From NCBI GenBank assembly GCA_002794775.1, contig NBAY01000034.1, forward strand, positions 434,001 to 498,000: a stretch of DNA of 64,000 bases, read 5' to 3'. Every line of letters begins with the position of its first letter. Position 1 is the stretch's first letter. Source of the DNA: Porodaedalea pini. Its lineage: Eukaryota; Basidiomycota; Agaricomycetes; Hymenochaetales; Hymenochaetaceae. The notes below the pieces were generated by a model. The model saw nothing but the letters and a program-made list of their open reading frames with translations. It had not been told where the DNA came from and made no database searches. Of the stretch, positions 35,880 through 48,194 are shown piece by piece. Made by a program: the position numbers and the translations under genes.

Positions 35880-36954
35880 CTGCCCTTTGCAGAAGTATTG
35901 TCACACGTGATTTCACTGATTTTCATGCCACAAGAGCCTCAAAACACAAACATTTTCATATCTCAACCAAAAGTTGACCTTTTTGCATCATCTAAGTTGA
36001 TAAATTCATTTTTTTATCTCATCTTTCATCTTTCAACAAGAGTGATAAGAAATAGTCAAAATTGGAGTCCAAAACAGCAAAAATGCTGTTTTTGAACCCA
36101 TTTCCCTTGTTCATTTTTTCCTGCACTCAGATTTCACTGTACAGTGCTCCAGACCAGCCCAGAATTCCAGTATTAGTCTATTATGAATTTACAGACTGAT
36201 TTTGAGATGTATTGTGAGGTAGATGTGCTGAATTGGTGCATGCCTAAAACACACAAATCCCCTCTGTTTCTGCAAGCCCCCCAGCCCCCAGGAAAAGTTC
36301 TTCTCAGCTGAGTTCATGCATGTAAATTCATTCAAAGTGTATTGGAAGAGATTTGAGCAGCATCCAGGGCTCTAGCATCAACCAGTGAGCTGAATTGAGT
36401 ACCAGATTCTGACTGTATGCACTATTCTTGTGAACATATCCCTGATTCATGAAGCAAGCCTGTATCCATGGATGCTGCTCAAATCTCTTCCAATACAATT
36501 TGAATGAATTTACATGCATGAACTTAGCTGAGAAGAATTTTTCCTGGGGCTGGGGGGCTTGCAGAAACAGAGGGGATTTGTGTGTTTTAGGCATGCACCA
36601 ATTCAGCACATCTACCTCACAATACATCTCAAAATCAGTCTGTAAATTCATAATAGACTAATACTGGAATTCTGGGCTGGTCTGGAGCACTGTACAGTGA
36701 AATCTGAGTGCAGGAAAAAATGAACAAGGGAAATGGGTTCAAAAACAGCATTTTTGCTGTTTTGGACTCCAATTTTGACTATTTCTTATCACTCTTGTTG
36801 AAAGATGAAAGATGAGATAAAAAAATGAATTTATCAACTTAGATGATGCAAAAAGGTCAACTTTTGGTTGAGATATGAAAATGTTTGTGTTTTGAGGCTC
36901 TTGTGGCATGAAAATCAGTGAAATCACGTGTGACAATACTTCTGAAAAGGGCAG
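35880..36954. mobile_element. 1,075-bp foldback element, second family
   Basis: Arms of roughly 480 bp are inverted repeats around a spacer of about 100 bp (near 36370-36470). Ends read CTGCCCTTTGCAGAAGTATT and the inverse of CTGCCCTTTTCAGAAGTATT, with TA immediately outside each end (35878-35879 and 36955-36956). No sequence is shared with the 850-bp foldbacks. The two open frames it contains (35898-36095 and 36739-36999) are the same peptide in opposite arms and are not genes. Confidence 0.85.
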
Positions 36955-36956
36955 TA

Positions 36957-37393
36957 AACAGAAAGACCAAAACTTCATATTTTCGAAATTTAAAAACACA
37001 GATCTCTAGCTAAATACAATCCCAAGAGTTCTGTGGGGGCTTGATTGCAAGTTTGTGTCCAGTTGAAGAAGCAGTTCCCTCAACATTGTGTGTCACCAGA
37101 TTAGGCAAGTAAGGTTAGCGCCACCCGCATCCTACCTTATCGAGTTTATCTTTCCCCTACCTTAGCCATGAATTAGCCCCACAACAGCAAACTCCGGTTG
37201 TTAGCTACACTATCACAAGAGTGTTATCACACCGTTAAAAGAGTTGCCGAACAGGGCCTTAGGAGTGCTCGTCGCCCTTGCATGAGGACGAACAATTGAA
37301 TTCATCTACTTTGCAATTGAACATTCTAGTATAGTCTCCTTTGTAGAAAAAGCTATCGTAATACATTTGATAGACATCATATTTTTTTTCCTT
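36957..37393. other. intergenic, nothing recognised
   Basis: Downstream of the CSE1 stop codon. No additional gene. Confidence 0.5.
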
Positions 37394-40300
37394 TCAGATC
37401 CTATAGCCTGCAACTGCAAGGCTCTGCACAAATGTTTGCACCGTGTCGCCTGCGCCATTTGCAGCAGTCTCGACGAGTAAACGGACGCATGCCTCCCTTG
37501 CTGCAGCCGATACCAATTGCTCGCCAACAAATGCGTGTGGGTCGCTTACACGAGCAATGGGATCTTCAGGTGGCGCCTCACTTGCAGCGAGTTTTGAGTA
37601 CGCAGCCTGGTAACCTGCGCCTTGCTCCTCAAAATCGATAGAGCGAAGTACTTCATCTGGATCCTCCGGGGCAGTTGCCTGAGCGCTCTGTAGGTGTTTT
37701 GACTCGCTGAAAAGTTTCGCAAGTTCAGCGAAGGCCGCTGGCCTGAGGGGGCCTCGTTAGCAAAGGTAATTTGGAAAATGTAGGAGGCGCACCATTGGGA
37801 GACGGTGGGTTCGGAGAGCGCGACAGCGCTCTGCGTCAGCATTTTCGTCATTCCGACAATGACAACATTCCTATCCTTCGGGAGTACTTTATGCACTTGT
37901 GGCACAATGACATTTCCGAGTAGCTGAGACCATAATCTGAACGACACTGCTTCAGCAATGGCAAGAATAAGAAAATAATTAGAAGACTCACTGAGGTTGC
38001 ACTTCCTCCACCGCTCCGATAAGAAAATCCGGCGTCAACCCGTCCGCGTCGATAGCCATCGTAAACATGAAGAAATACACCAGGTGGTACAGATAGTTAT
38101 CCGTGCGACCGGTTTGCAGGCGCGTAAGCAGCATAGTGACGATGCTCTTCATGTACTGGCCCAGTACCGCAGGCGGGATATGCCGCACGATCGCCTGAAG
38201 AAGCTCGAAACCCCATGTGTCGTTAATCTTCGACGGAATGAGCTTCTGCTGCACGACCGCAAGCACGCTGGTGAATTGTCCCGTGCTCGCAAGTTGCCCA
38301 CCGTCCCGCCGTAGGAAGGCCTTAAGGAGGCGCACAAGACCTGGAATGCTTCCCTTCTGCGCCCAACTCGCGGGTTGGAGAAGGAAAGGAATGAGCGCTC
38401 GGTAGTCGGCTGGCACCTCGCTCTCGTGCAGCTCGAGCATTTGAGAAAGAATTTGGAAAATGTACGGGATGAATTCTACAAGAAACGACATTTAAACGAG
38501 CCAGACAAAAAAAAACGAATGGCGCTTACGATCTATATCCTGCTGTAAGATGAAAGTGAACGGTCCAAAGAGGCCTCGTTCGAACGTCGAGAGTGTCTGG
38601 GGTGACGCAGCGACGATGAACCTATCTCATCCATTATTTAGTGTCGCAAATAAGGATGTAATGACCTCCTACCGGACAAGAGCAGAAACACTCTCAAATA
38701 TGTACTGGTCAAAGTTGGGATTGCTCGGATTTTTGGCGATGGCACCAAGGATACTGATCAAACGTTGGAGAAGAGTCTCGTACACAGGTATTAGCGTTGA
38801 GCGAGCGGTTAAAATAATGCGCATGGCACCTGTAAGACGAAAGTCAATAAGGGTTTTCATCAAGCAAACAAAGGGCACGTACACTTCATCAGGTAGTCAT
38901 TCTCTGCAATCTTTTCTGGTGTGCCGCCCGACTCGATCTTTGTCAACACGACATTGAGAATCTGCGGTGCAATCTCGCGGATGTCTTCCTGGTTGAACCT
39001 GTGAATGTGCTCAGGAAAAGAACGGACATGTAAGAATTTGATACTCACAGAAGCTGAGAGTTGCGCTTGATGAAAAGAATGCGCTCAATCGTCGTCGCGG
39101 CATACGTATAACAAACATAGTTGGTTGAGCCAAGATGGCGGAGGAGAAATGGAAATACAGAGACGAGCTGCTCTTTTGTGAGCTGTGTCAATGATAGCAA
39201 TTAGCGGCAATTGACACGACGTGCAATTACGTAGGCTTGCCTGGTTTCGGAAAGAGTATAAAAAGCGGATAGCGTCAACTTGCAGGATACGATGTACTGC
39301 GTCGGCCTCTGCTTGCAAGTCTTGGAAGACATTTTGTGAAAAGAATTGAACAACATCCACGAGAGCGTTCGTGCTCGTCACGCCTTGCTATAAGTTCATC
39401 AGCATCTCTGCGTCGCACACAGAAACAACGGCGGCCTACCTGAGCTGTGGCTCCGCGCGTCGCAACAGCAGTGAGCAAATATACGCTTTCGTCTTTTCGT
39501 TTCCAAGTTTCGCCTCCGCGTGGGTCCGCCGCATATGCCTGCAAGCCCCTTCCGACCCACCCGAGCACGACTTCCGTGGTGTCCGCCTCGAATCCACTTG
39601 CAACAAGGGCACGCAGTACGTCCGCTGCTGCTTGACGCCGTGTCGTTCCTTCTGCAGTTAACCCACCAGCAACTGTCGCCGAACTCGCATTCGCAAACGA
39701 CAAATCGAGACGGATGTATTCAAGCGGATCGTCTTCGAACTGCTCGACCTCATGCGCGCGCAGAATTACATTGGGAACGACAACACCCTCAATGAGACCA
39801 CTGATCGTCTCGTGGCTCTCGAAGATTCCGCGATAGTTGCCAGAGCGAATAGCTGTGCTCAGGAAGCGGAGCGACTGGCTGACAAGACCATCATAGGCAA
39901 TTCCTGATCGTTGGCCACCACCGAGGAGGGTCCAGAGAGTGCGGACGAAGGACTCGACGGAAGACGAACTTGTGAGTAGCTCAGGGTACCGATGCGTGTA
40001 TGACTCCGCAAGTTCGAAAATGGCAGTCTTTATTTGCGAAGGAACGCTTGGCATTGGCTCGTCCGCATCAGTCTGGAGTTCAACTGGATCCCATACGAGG
40101 AAGCGGACGAAGATTCCTGTATCTGGTCCAAAAAACTCGGCATGTGCGTCTTCAAGTGCAGGCGGAAGATCTTGACACGCAAGGTCATAATATAGATTGA
40201 GTAGAACCACCATCGCCTGCGCTACAGTCTCTGCATCTTTCTTAGGTGGCAGAGGGTTGTCGAGGAGCATCCCAGCGGTGTAACGGAGGACTTGTAGGAA

Positions 40301-40933
40301 AGGGTCGACAAATTGGGAGAGTACGAAATTGATGACTGTAAAGAGATCGTCCGAGCGCATCTCGGAACGCCATCGCCCAAAAATGGAATGCGCAGTCTCA
40401 AGAACAGAAAGATTTACCGCATATGACTCAGGAGAAGGGTTAAGGGCGTTGACGAGTTCCTGGTGGCGCATTAGAAAGTGCATACATGAACAAAGGACAT
40501 CCAAACTCACTTTGACGAGACTATCCCATCGCTCTGGGAAATCATATCCTGCAATAACAGAGACGGTCTCTGCAACTTGAGCACGCAAACTTCGGTCGGA
40601 AGGGGTTGACAGCGAGATCATAGCAGGGACAAGCAGTGTGCGCAGTTGCTGTTTTTCAGGATCCGGAATGATTGGGTCATCCTGCAGTGTGTCAACGACC
40701 AGCCATGTGCATAAGAGCACTTCTCTCACCTCCTCCCATCTCCGTTTCACCACGTTCTTCAGATAGACGCTGGCCGCTAATCGGACAGATCGATACTGTG
40801 TCGGGCTGATGACGAGCTGCAGGAGCGTGGGCAGAAAGCCCGGCTGCGCCGAGAGAGCTGCAAGGTTTTGTTCCGCTTGCTTCCGACTCGACGGGTTCAG
40901 CGACGCGAGCAGGAGCGTAGGAAGGTCGGACAT
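37394..40933 (-). CDS. CSE1: exportin-2 / importin-alpha re-exporter Cse1
   Basis: Start at 40933 gives MSDLPTLLLASLNPSSRKQA, then RSVRLAASVYLKNVVKRRWE, the importin-beta N-terminal repeat of Cse1/CAS. The first intron after RRWEE is 48 nt and stop-free. Next come LLVPAMISLSTPSDRSLRAQ, GYDFPERWDSLV, LETAHSIFGRWRSEMRSDDL, YDLACQDLPPALEDAHAEFF and VSQSLRFLSTAIRSGNYRG. HEAT-like sequence continues through SNPNFDQYIFESVSAL, SKINDTWGFELLQAIVRHIP and DADGLTPDFLIGAVEEVQPQ. The protein ends FVQSLAVAGYRI and TGA at 37394-37396. About ten introns; length agrees with the roughly 960-residue family. Family role: with RanGTP it returns importin-alpha from nucleus to cytoplasm, an essential function. No lesion seen. 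It is the conserved anchor gene of this part of the window. Confidence 0.93.
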
Positions 40934-41390
40934 CGTGAACAGACGTGACGGATGGGAGAAAGCGAGCCAGGAGAGGACTGCGCGCGTTTCAAACGCGTCT
41001 TTCCTCTACGTCATGTGATGGCCGATTCGAACCGTGACTTCTGACTCGGCTTTTTCATCCAACTACTGTATGTAACTTATTGTAAGTGTATGACTGCAAG
41101 TTGCAACTGGACCGATAGCGTTGCGGGCACCTATTGGGCAACCGAGCCTGCGTTCGTGTGACGCAACCGGGTTTAGGCAACCAGACCTAGACCGGACCAC
41201 ATGCATATAATCATTTGTAGTAGACTTGAAGCATATGCCTCGAGACGGACAAGGTGTTATCCGACGAAATAACGGCAATGAAAAAAAAGGCAGGTTATTA
41301 TTAGTGCCGATGTTGAGGGTGAAGAATGCAACGATGCATACAATGAACCGAATAAAGACGATTCCGCGGTCCCTCTTGAATCAATAATTG
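40934..41390. other. CSE1 upstream region
   Basis: Promoter side of CSE1, up to the TIR element. No other feature recognised. Confidence 0.5.
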
Positions 41391-42363
41391 TATGACGTAC
41401 CAACGTAACAAAAAATCAAGTTCCCCCCGGAGAGTTTGTTTAACCCCCGGAGACAAGAAAAAATTCCCCGGAGCATGTGACATATCCCCGGAGAGCAAAA
41501 CACCCCCGGAGCGCAAGACACCCCGGAGAATAGACAACCCCCAGAAAGTGGATTTGTCATGCATAAAATACCTTTTTTTCAGCTTCATAAATCACTAACT
41601 TGCTCAATTCTCTATGGAATTGAATCACTAAATTTCAAAACATTACCTGAATCATTTACTATACATATAAGAACCTATTCAGTAAAGAGAGTGTAGGCAA
41701 TTAGTCTGACAAGTGAAAGAGGGTCTATTTTACTTGAGACAAACTGCCTCCACAAAATTTTTCTAAGATGTCCCAAGTAGTTCTAAAAAACCTGATAACC
41801 CATAAATACAATTCTCCAACAGGTTTCATATCTTTATCTTCAAATTTGAGCTCAGGAAAACCAGGGAAGGATTCTGCCTGACAATACACCTATTATTTTC
41901 AACATGGAAATTACACATGGTTACTTCACATTTAAAACTCAGAATTATTTTATATATATCAGATTATGAATTTAGCAATTTATTTGAAGAGATTCCATGA
42001 AGAATTGAATGAGATATGTATTTTACAACTTTTTGAGGTGCTGAAATGCAGTGATCACCGCTCTCAGATGATTGTCACGTGATCAAAACTCCGGGGGATT
42101 TTTGGTTCCTCCGGGCCCTGTCAGAAAAAAAAAATTGTCACATGACATAAAAACATATTTGTAGTCTAACATGCCATTTACATGGCTCCAATCCGGGGCC
42201 AACATTTACAAGCAACAAAAATATGAAAGTACCCCGGACAAAAATACATCACATGACTTTTTTAATGTCTAAATAAAGCAGCTGTTACTGAATTTGGGAT
42301 TTACTGAGCACGTGCATCTGCCTCCGGGGGGAACTTGATTTTTTGTTACGTTGGTACGTCATA
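41391..42363. mobile_element. TIR element with CCCCGGAG subterminal repeats
   Basis: Ends match as inverted repeats for about 45 bp: TATGACGTACCAACGTAACA on the left and its inverse on the right. The outside bases TAATTG (41385-41390 and 42364-42369) are repeated directly, a possible 6-7-bp target duplication. Just inside the left end the word CCCCGGAG or a close variant occurs about seven times (41420-41530). The right end has inverted variants (CTCCGGGGG near 42091, CTCCGGGC, CCTCCGGGG). No coding frame of note. The superfamily is not clear from the ends. Confidence 0.75.
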
Positions 42364-42388
42364 TAATTGCCAGTACAATGTACACTTA

Positions 42389-43237
42389 CAGCCTTTTTCA
42401 TAAGTCCTGCGACACGTGCATGTCACGTGAAATGAGCCGCATCAGAGCCAAAGTGTCGAAAAATTAGAATGAATGCCTATTTTCTCTGTGAATTCTGCAC
42501 AGTACCTGCTCATTAAGTACTCAAAAAAAAGGCACAGTTCTCAGGAGAAGAAATATGTAAAATATGGAGCAATAAATTGACTGTGTAGGCAGGTGGAGAT
42601 CAAACAAGTGCAGCTGGTCTGTTCTCTCACCCATTTCCACTGAGATTCAAAAATTATGGCTCCCCTACATCTACCTATAAAATTCTTTTCTGTATCTGTA
42701 AATTAAGTATATGACTATACCAACATCTCCTGCAAGTTTGAAGCCAATCCATTCAGTATTCATGGTCCAGCAGCAAGATTTGTGTTCTACTCTGCAAGAC
42801 CTGTTGTGAGAAAAGGAGGGTGGAAAGAGCTTGAAGTGGAACACAAATCTTGCTGCTGCACCATTAATACTGAATGGATTGGCTTCAAACTTGCAGGAGA
42901 TGTTGGTATAGTCATATACTTAATTTACAGACACAGGAAAGAATTTTATAGGTAGATGTAGGGGAGCCATAATTTTTGAATCTCAGTGGAAATGGGTGAG
43001 AGAACAGACCAGCTGCACTTGTTTGATCTCCACCTGCCTACACAGTCAATTTATTGCTCCCTATTTTACATATTTCTTCTCCTGAGAACTGTGCCTTTTT
43101 TTTGAGTACTCAATGAGCAGGTACTGTGTAGAATTCACAGAGAAAATAGGCATTCATTCTAATTTTTTGACACTTTGGCTCTGACGCGGCTCATTTCATG
43201 TGACATGCACGTGTCGCAGGACTTATGAAAAAGGCTG
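42389..43237. mobile_element. 850-bp foldback element, copy 2
   Basis: Nearly identical to 18098-18947, with ends CAGCCTTTTTCATAAGTCCT and its inverse and TA outside each end (42387-42388, 43238-43239). The central spacer is in the opposite orientation relative to copy 1, because the symmetrical element is inserted the other way round. It lies 25 bp from the CCCCGGAG element. Confidence 0.88.
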
Positions 43238-43239
43238 TA

Positions 43240-44061
43240 AAATCAAGATTCCAGGTCACTGCACTCGCCACTGTACTCACATTAGCAAGGTCAAGGAGTC
43301 TGATACAGGCCTTTCTCTCATGTCTAACGCTATTGAGGAGTGTTGGCCTTGGGGGGAAGCTAATTTGCCTACTACATCGTAAAGATTCTTGTATTTCTTG
43401 GAATTTTTTGGAATTATCTTATTTATAATACAATTTTCCTGCGTAACGCTACAGGTACCAGCAATGCAACCGGCTCAGCATTCGCGTTACGGTTGCGGTC
43501 ATACACTTACATACAGTATCAGTGTAACACCCTCCGGGATTATGTCTATGGAATTCTGGAGCTAAACTCGACCGCTTGAAAACCACGATGCTTATCTATG
43601 CACATATATGCTGGGCCTCTCAAGCTGTCACAAGGGAACACCTTGCACGTCGTCATGAACAGAGTGAACATCCGACCAAGTCAGTTAAGACTAGAGCAAA
43701 TTAACATCGAGTTCCTGTCTGATATATTAAAAAGATGCATCATAGATCAATCAATATGGAATATGCAAGTGTTCGACTCGACAAAAAACAAAACTCTTCT
43801 ACCCGGAGGTGCTTGTGCCATTCCTTTTGTTCTATTCTTCAACACACCCTCTTGAAGGACCATTCTATGGTGAGCACGGAATATGCATTGATTTTAGTTC
43901 AACGCTGCTCGTTTAACATCGAGCGCATAAATATCTTTTAATTAAGATAGCGCTATTGGTTATGATCTCTGATGTTATCCTGAAAGCGCGTGCACCACGA
44001 TCTGGGTTCAAATCATCGAACTAGTTGATCCCGCTCGCCAGTACATCTAAGAAGCATAGAT
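43240..44061. other. intergenic, no supported gene
   Basis: An 85-codon frame at 43598-43855 (+) starting MHIYAGPLKLSQGNT has no recognisable domain or neighbours. I do not count it as a gene. Confidence 0.45.
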
Positions 44062-44241
44062 ACTTGAGGTAGTGGGCCATTGGGATGGCAAGCTATGATT
44101 ACTGTTTTCTGTGTCTTTCATTTTATATGAGAGGACTAAAGCTTCCAAATTATACTAAAACATTATTCTCATTAGTGAATTATTTAGTATTCAGTAAACA
44201 GTAATCATAGCTTGCCATCCTAATGGCCCACTACCTCAAGT
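44062..44241. mobile_element. 180-bp MITE, copy 1
   Basis: Inverted ends ACTTGAGGTAGTGGGCCATT and its inverse, with arm similarity continuing through GGCAAGCTATGATTACTG and a further imperfect stem. The same element of identical length is at 50242-50421. No clear target duplication. It ends 40 bp left of the duplicated MUB1 fragment block. Confidence 0.85.
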
Positions 44242-44280
44242 GAAATTGTACAATATAACTATGACTTCCATATACTATTC

Positions 44281-45775
44281 ACATAGGCATGCCCGGCGGG
44301 GGAGGCGGCATCCCAGGCGTCGTGTCGATAGCACCAGGATAGCACCGGGAGCACCTGGTGGGGCACCCATAGCGAGGTAATCGTTTACGTTTTGATCGAG
44401 TGCAACAATACCATCTGCGATGTCATTGTCCGCTGCATTCGTGTTGATGATGAAATGTGCATCCAAATCGACATCGAGCGCATCAGACGTACCCGCGACA
44501 CCTACATTGGCTGCACCGGTCGCCGCTGGCGAGGGAGAGTCTGCAATGATTCCGACAGTCCGACGTCCGTGGGGAAGTGAAGGAGGCGGGGGCAAGTTCT
44601 CGTCCATGTCCTGGTCGTGTGATGTCGTCGTCTCCATCTCGACATCACCATCCGCATCCGGCTCGCCATCATCCTCCATCTCTGTGTCAGGCCTCGAGGT
44701 CGATGTCGAGGGCATTGCCGCTTCTGCCACCATCCGGGCACGAATTGTTAAAGAGCGCGCCATCGACGCACCCGCAGTTGCCTGCTCGCGTGCATTCGGT
44801 TGTGTCCCAAACTTGGCGCGCCACGACTGTGTTAGATCTGTTGTGCCCTGGTACGATGACTATACTTGTTGGGGTACCTGAGCCAGACGGCGTCGCATTC
44901 GCAGACGTGTCAGTCGAGACGAACGTCTCAGCATCCAATGTGGCAACGCTTTGTTCTTCCTGAAAGGCCCTCAGATCAGTCAGCCAATAACAAAGATGAT
45001 GGATGACTCACCTCGGCGTTCGCAAGGGATCGTTCGATAGCGAGCAGTCTGATGAGTTCTTGGGCCTGCTCGTGCTGACGCTGTTCTAATTGCTGCTGCC
45101 GTCGTTGCTGACACTGTTCACGGGTCTCGCATGGTATGCCGCTCGCACTCGTGCTCGGCCTGACAACAAATCCTTTTGACGCCAGCCATGCCTCCAACAC
45201 GCACCCAACGACCTCGAAAGTACCCGCCTGGACAACGCGACTCTGTATGGGCTCTGAGCCACGCACATTGATGTTGACTACACATTGGAATGCAAGGGAG
45301 AATTGGTAGGCGGTGTGCCGGTCGAACGACTTTGGGTTCAGGGCTGGCACAAGCGCAGGACATGGAAGGCCTGGGCAATAGACCAAAGATCGCCAATGGA
45401 TTCTCAGGCGGCAGATGGGAGAGGCAGAAATCGCGAAGGAGGCGGACAATCGTTTTATTGGTCCACGGAGCCATTTACCGTACCAAAACTAATCGGATTC
45501 GCTGTGAATTCGCGTTAGACAGGTGAACAAGGTTAAACAAGGAAAGATGGGGAATGCATGACGTACCTGTCTTGGAAGGCGGAACACTGCCCCTTGGCCT
45601 GCTCGCAATCCCGACACCGACTGCATCCTTGAAACCTCCTAGTTGCAAAGACCTTCTTGAATGCGACTGTGTCTGAGCCTGAGGAGTGGCAGGAGCTGGC
45701 GACTGAGAGCGAGGTGAAGACACTGCGGATGTGGCTTGAGGAGGCCCTTGGCCCAAGCAGAGTTTTGAGGGAGCA
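44281..45775 (-). pseudogene. samB/Mub1-like (MYND family) gene fragment, copy 1
   Basis: Right to left, this holds HLSNANSQRIRLVLV, then (after a stop) IVRLLRDFCLSHLPPENPL. After a frameshift comes YQFSLAFQCVVNINVRGSEP, followed by VVQAGTFEVVGCVLEAWLA. This is the armadillo-like N-terminal region of the samB/Mub1 family. A Gln/Arg-rich stretch ending LAIERSLANAE follows, then a GT-AG intron (about 44961-45010) and an acidic, Pro-rich region. The MYND finger itself is not seen. At 44281-44345 the sequence becomes the proline-rich start of PRP8 (GMPPPPPGMP in copy 2), so copy 1 already carries the MUB1-to-PRP8 junction. It breaks off there and also has a small insertion near 44328. Stop and frameshifts make it non-functional. 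Confidence 0.7.
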
Positions 45776-46187
45776 AAGCGAGTGTCTTTGCTGCAGTGAA
45801 ACAGACTCATCGACGACCGCAAGTTGGAGATCACATGTTGGCACTGTCGTCAACTTTGCTTTCGACCGATTTTTAATTCAACCAGGTCACTTTATTTTAC
45901 CAAAAATACATAGACAGATATCGAATTGTCTGAAGTTTTTTTACATGCTTCAAGCTTGCAATTTGGATGGTTGAATAAAATTAAATATGCCAATGAAGAA
46001 AGTGAGCATTGTACAGCCACAAAAGCTGTGAGTCGGTCCATAGCCACTGCTCAATTTAGTAGAAATGGGGTCCAAAATTAACATATATGATATGCCATCA
46101 GCTTATGAAGCTGACAAAAACCCAAAACGGACACCCTAACTTTGCCCACAACAAAAGACGATACTTCGTAAACTCAGTAATTGTAAC
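45776..46187. repeat. outer shared block, copy 1
   Basis: About 410 bp starting AAGCGAGTGTCTTTGCTGCA and ending with CGTAAACTCAGTAATTGTAA plus one C. Copy 2 (57738-58151) matches nearly throughout and both stop abruptly. This is probably part of the carrying element or the flank that was duplicated. No coding sense identified. Confidence 0.8.
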
Positions 46188-46640
46188 CCACATCAGGCAG
46201 TCACGCTGATCTTAGCCGTCTCTCGACGCTCGCTAACTTTTGCTTTTCTATGCAAAGGATGTTGGTAAAATAGGAAAGAACAATTAAAATCCATCATTCA
46301 TAAACTTATCAGACTTACACACGCAGTGTAGTTACAAGTTCAAGTTCTCTATAAATTACAACAACAGGATTCATACAGATGTAGTACATTCCCAGGCTGG
46401 CTGGAATCACATACGTAATATTATCCGAACGAAGAATAATAGGAACAAAAAGCACACACTTAGAGGCCAATTTACAAACAAATGTTCCATCCAAGTGAAA
46501 CACAAGTAAAAACTTGAGTACAGTTCAAGGAACAGAGGCAAGGAAACAGGGAATTGAAGGTGCCTAAGTCATATGAGCTAAAGCACCAGCAATGCGAAAG
46601 CCACGTACCAGATATCAGTCGCAATAATGGATCGCTAAGC
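46188..46640. other. intergenic, nothing recognised
   Basis: Between the outer shared block and the next minus-strand coding region. Confidence 0.4.
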
Positions 46641-48047
46641 TTATGCTGTGCTAATCGCAATCGATTCGTGATGGGTAAGCGGTGAAGTGTCTGGTGTCAG
46701 ATCTTCGTCCGTTGCATATTCATCCATTGCGTATTCATCCGTCGCGTCTTCGTCCATTGCACATCCGTAAACCCAAGGTTCGTCCAAATAATTAATGGGA
46801 TAAGAAGGTTTGAGTTGTCGAACCCTCTCGACGAGAGTGCCAATATTCTCCACCACTTTTACAGAGAGAACCGCATACTGTGGATCTTTCATCGCAATCG
46901 CGTGGTCAACCTGCATCATGACCTTATCGTCATCGTATTTGCCCCGTTGTGCGTATCTTGACTGACGAAATGGTGCAAAAATCAGCATCGATAAGATGCC
47001 ATATGATGTATCGTCATTTGGGAAGACCCGATGGGCGCGCTCTAGGACAGTGAAGCAATCCTCTGCATCTTTGGTCTCTAGGTTTATCATCTTCAGGCCA
47101 ACGGCTATGTTTTCTGCGTCGTTCGTCCACTTCTCCAACTGCTGACAGAAACGAATCGATAATGATCTCAAATCTGTCACCCCCGTCTGGTGTTTCGATT
47201 CTTCATCACATTCCAGGAGTTCCCAAAGCTTCTGCGCGAGTTTGCTGGGATCGATGTCTTTGTGGGAATCTATCACCTCATTGATGATGTAATCGTGGTC
47301 CGTCTGTGCTCGGAAACTCGCAAGCATCTCGGAGCTCCGATATGAACCAGATCTCACAAAACAGTGGACCGCTTCATAGATAATATGCAATGCCTGCTTG
47401 ATTTCTGTCGGCTTCTGCTCCATTGCTTTACCTCGAAATACCTGGGAATTGATATATATGAAATCCCATTCTTATGTCGAGAAAAAAAGAAATAACACCT
47501 ACGATATTACAATAGACCTCAAGTTTGTTCGCCTCAGCTATCCGAGCAAGAAGCTTCTCTTCCTCTTGAGCTACTTGATGCAAATCAAGTTTGTATTGTT
47601 GGTTTGCAAGTCCCACAATGTCCTTTATGCTTCCCAGGAGGTCCAAAAGAGCTTTGTCTCGGTAAGCGCTCTTTTCCTTTGCTTCTTGACATGCTGCCAC
47701 TTCGCCTTCAGATTCGATAGACATTCCCGTATCATAGTCTGATCACCCATGTCAGAGTGTGGGCACTACAAAGAAGAGCTGAGCAACATCACCTGCTCGA
47801 TGGGCAGTGGCTCGACTGGCAAGGTCCAGATGAAGCGCACTCATCACTCCTGGCACTAGATCACGCTGGTCAGCGACAATACGAATAAACAGCAGTTCAG
47901 TTGCTCCTTACACTTATGAGGCAAAATCGGCGTAGAGGATGTAATAACAGACGACATTGGTGATGTGGGGGATGATATAGTTGGGAGACAAAAGCGCCAC
48001 ACGAACTCCATTTCTCCTTGGGGCTTTATATGCCTGGTTAGACCCAT
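46641..48047 (-). CDS. lineage-specific protein with acidic repeat tail
   Basis: The main exon 46641-47438 joins, by a 47-62 nt intron, to an exon encoding GEVAACQEAKEKSAYRDKAL and continuing to EEKLLARIAEANKLEVYCNI. Upstream exons with DLVPGVMSALHLDLASRATA and possibly MGLTRHIKPQGEMEFVWRF (from 48047) are likely, but their joins are uncertain. The middle looks helical and includes SIRFCQQLEKWTNDAENIAV. The C-terminus carries four copies of a five-residue acidic repeat (A-M/T-D-E-Y/D) and ends HHESIAISTA. No domain, signal peptide or membrane segment recognised. Probably a cytosolic or nuclear coiled-coil protein known only from related fungi. The role of the neighbouring similar-sized coding region at 48195 is also unknown. 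Confidence 0.5.
46701..46760. repeat. 15-bp coding tandem repeat, four units
   Basis: Units of the type ATCTTCGTCCGTTGC repeat four times and encode the acidic pentapeptide repeat at the C-terminus of the minus-strand protein. Confidence 0.8.
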
Positions 48048-48194
48048 TTTCTTTCTTTTATCTGACTAATTAATCCCACAGTGCCAAACTGCTGGTCAGG
48101 GTCGGCAAACTTAGCGCAGAGTACAGGAGCACAGGAACGATACACAGATGATACAAAAATTATTTTCTAGTTATCCATCGCCTGGCTGCTACCC

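Noticed and set aside
35898..36999. Two ORFs encoding the same 65-residue peptide in opposite directions
   Set aside because: They are mirror images in the two arms of the foldback element, not duplicated genes.
44420..44963. Long plus-strand ORFs over the MUB1 fragment (also 56012-56540)
   Set aside because: Shadow frames of the low-complexity minus-strand coding sequence; the minus frames match a known family and have the intron.
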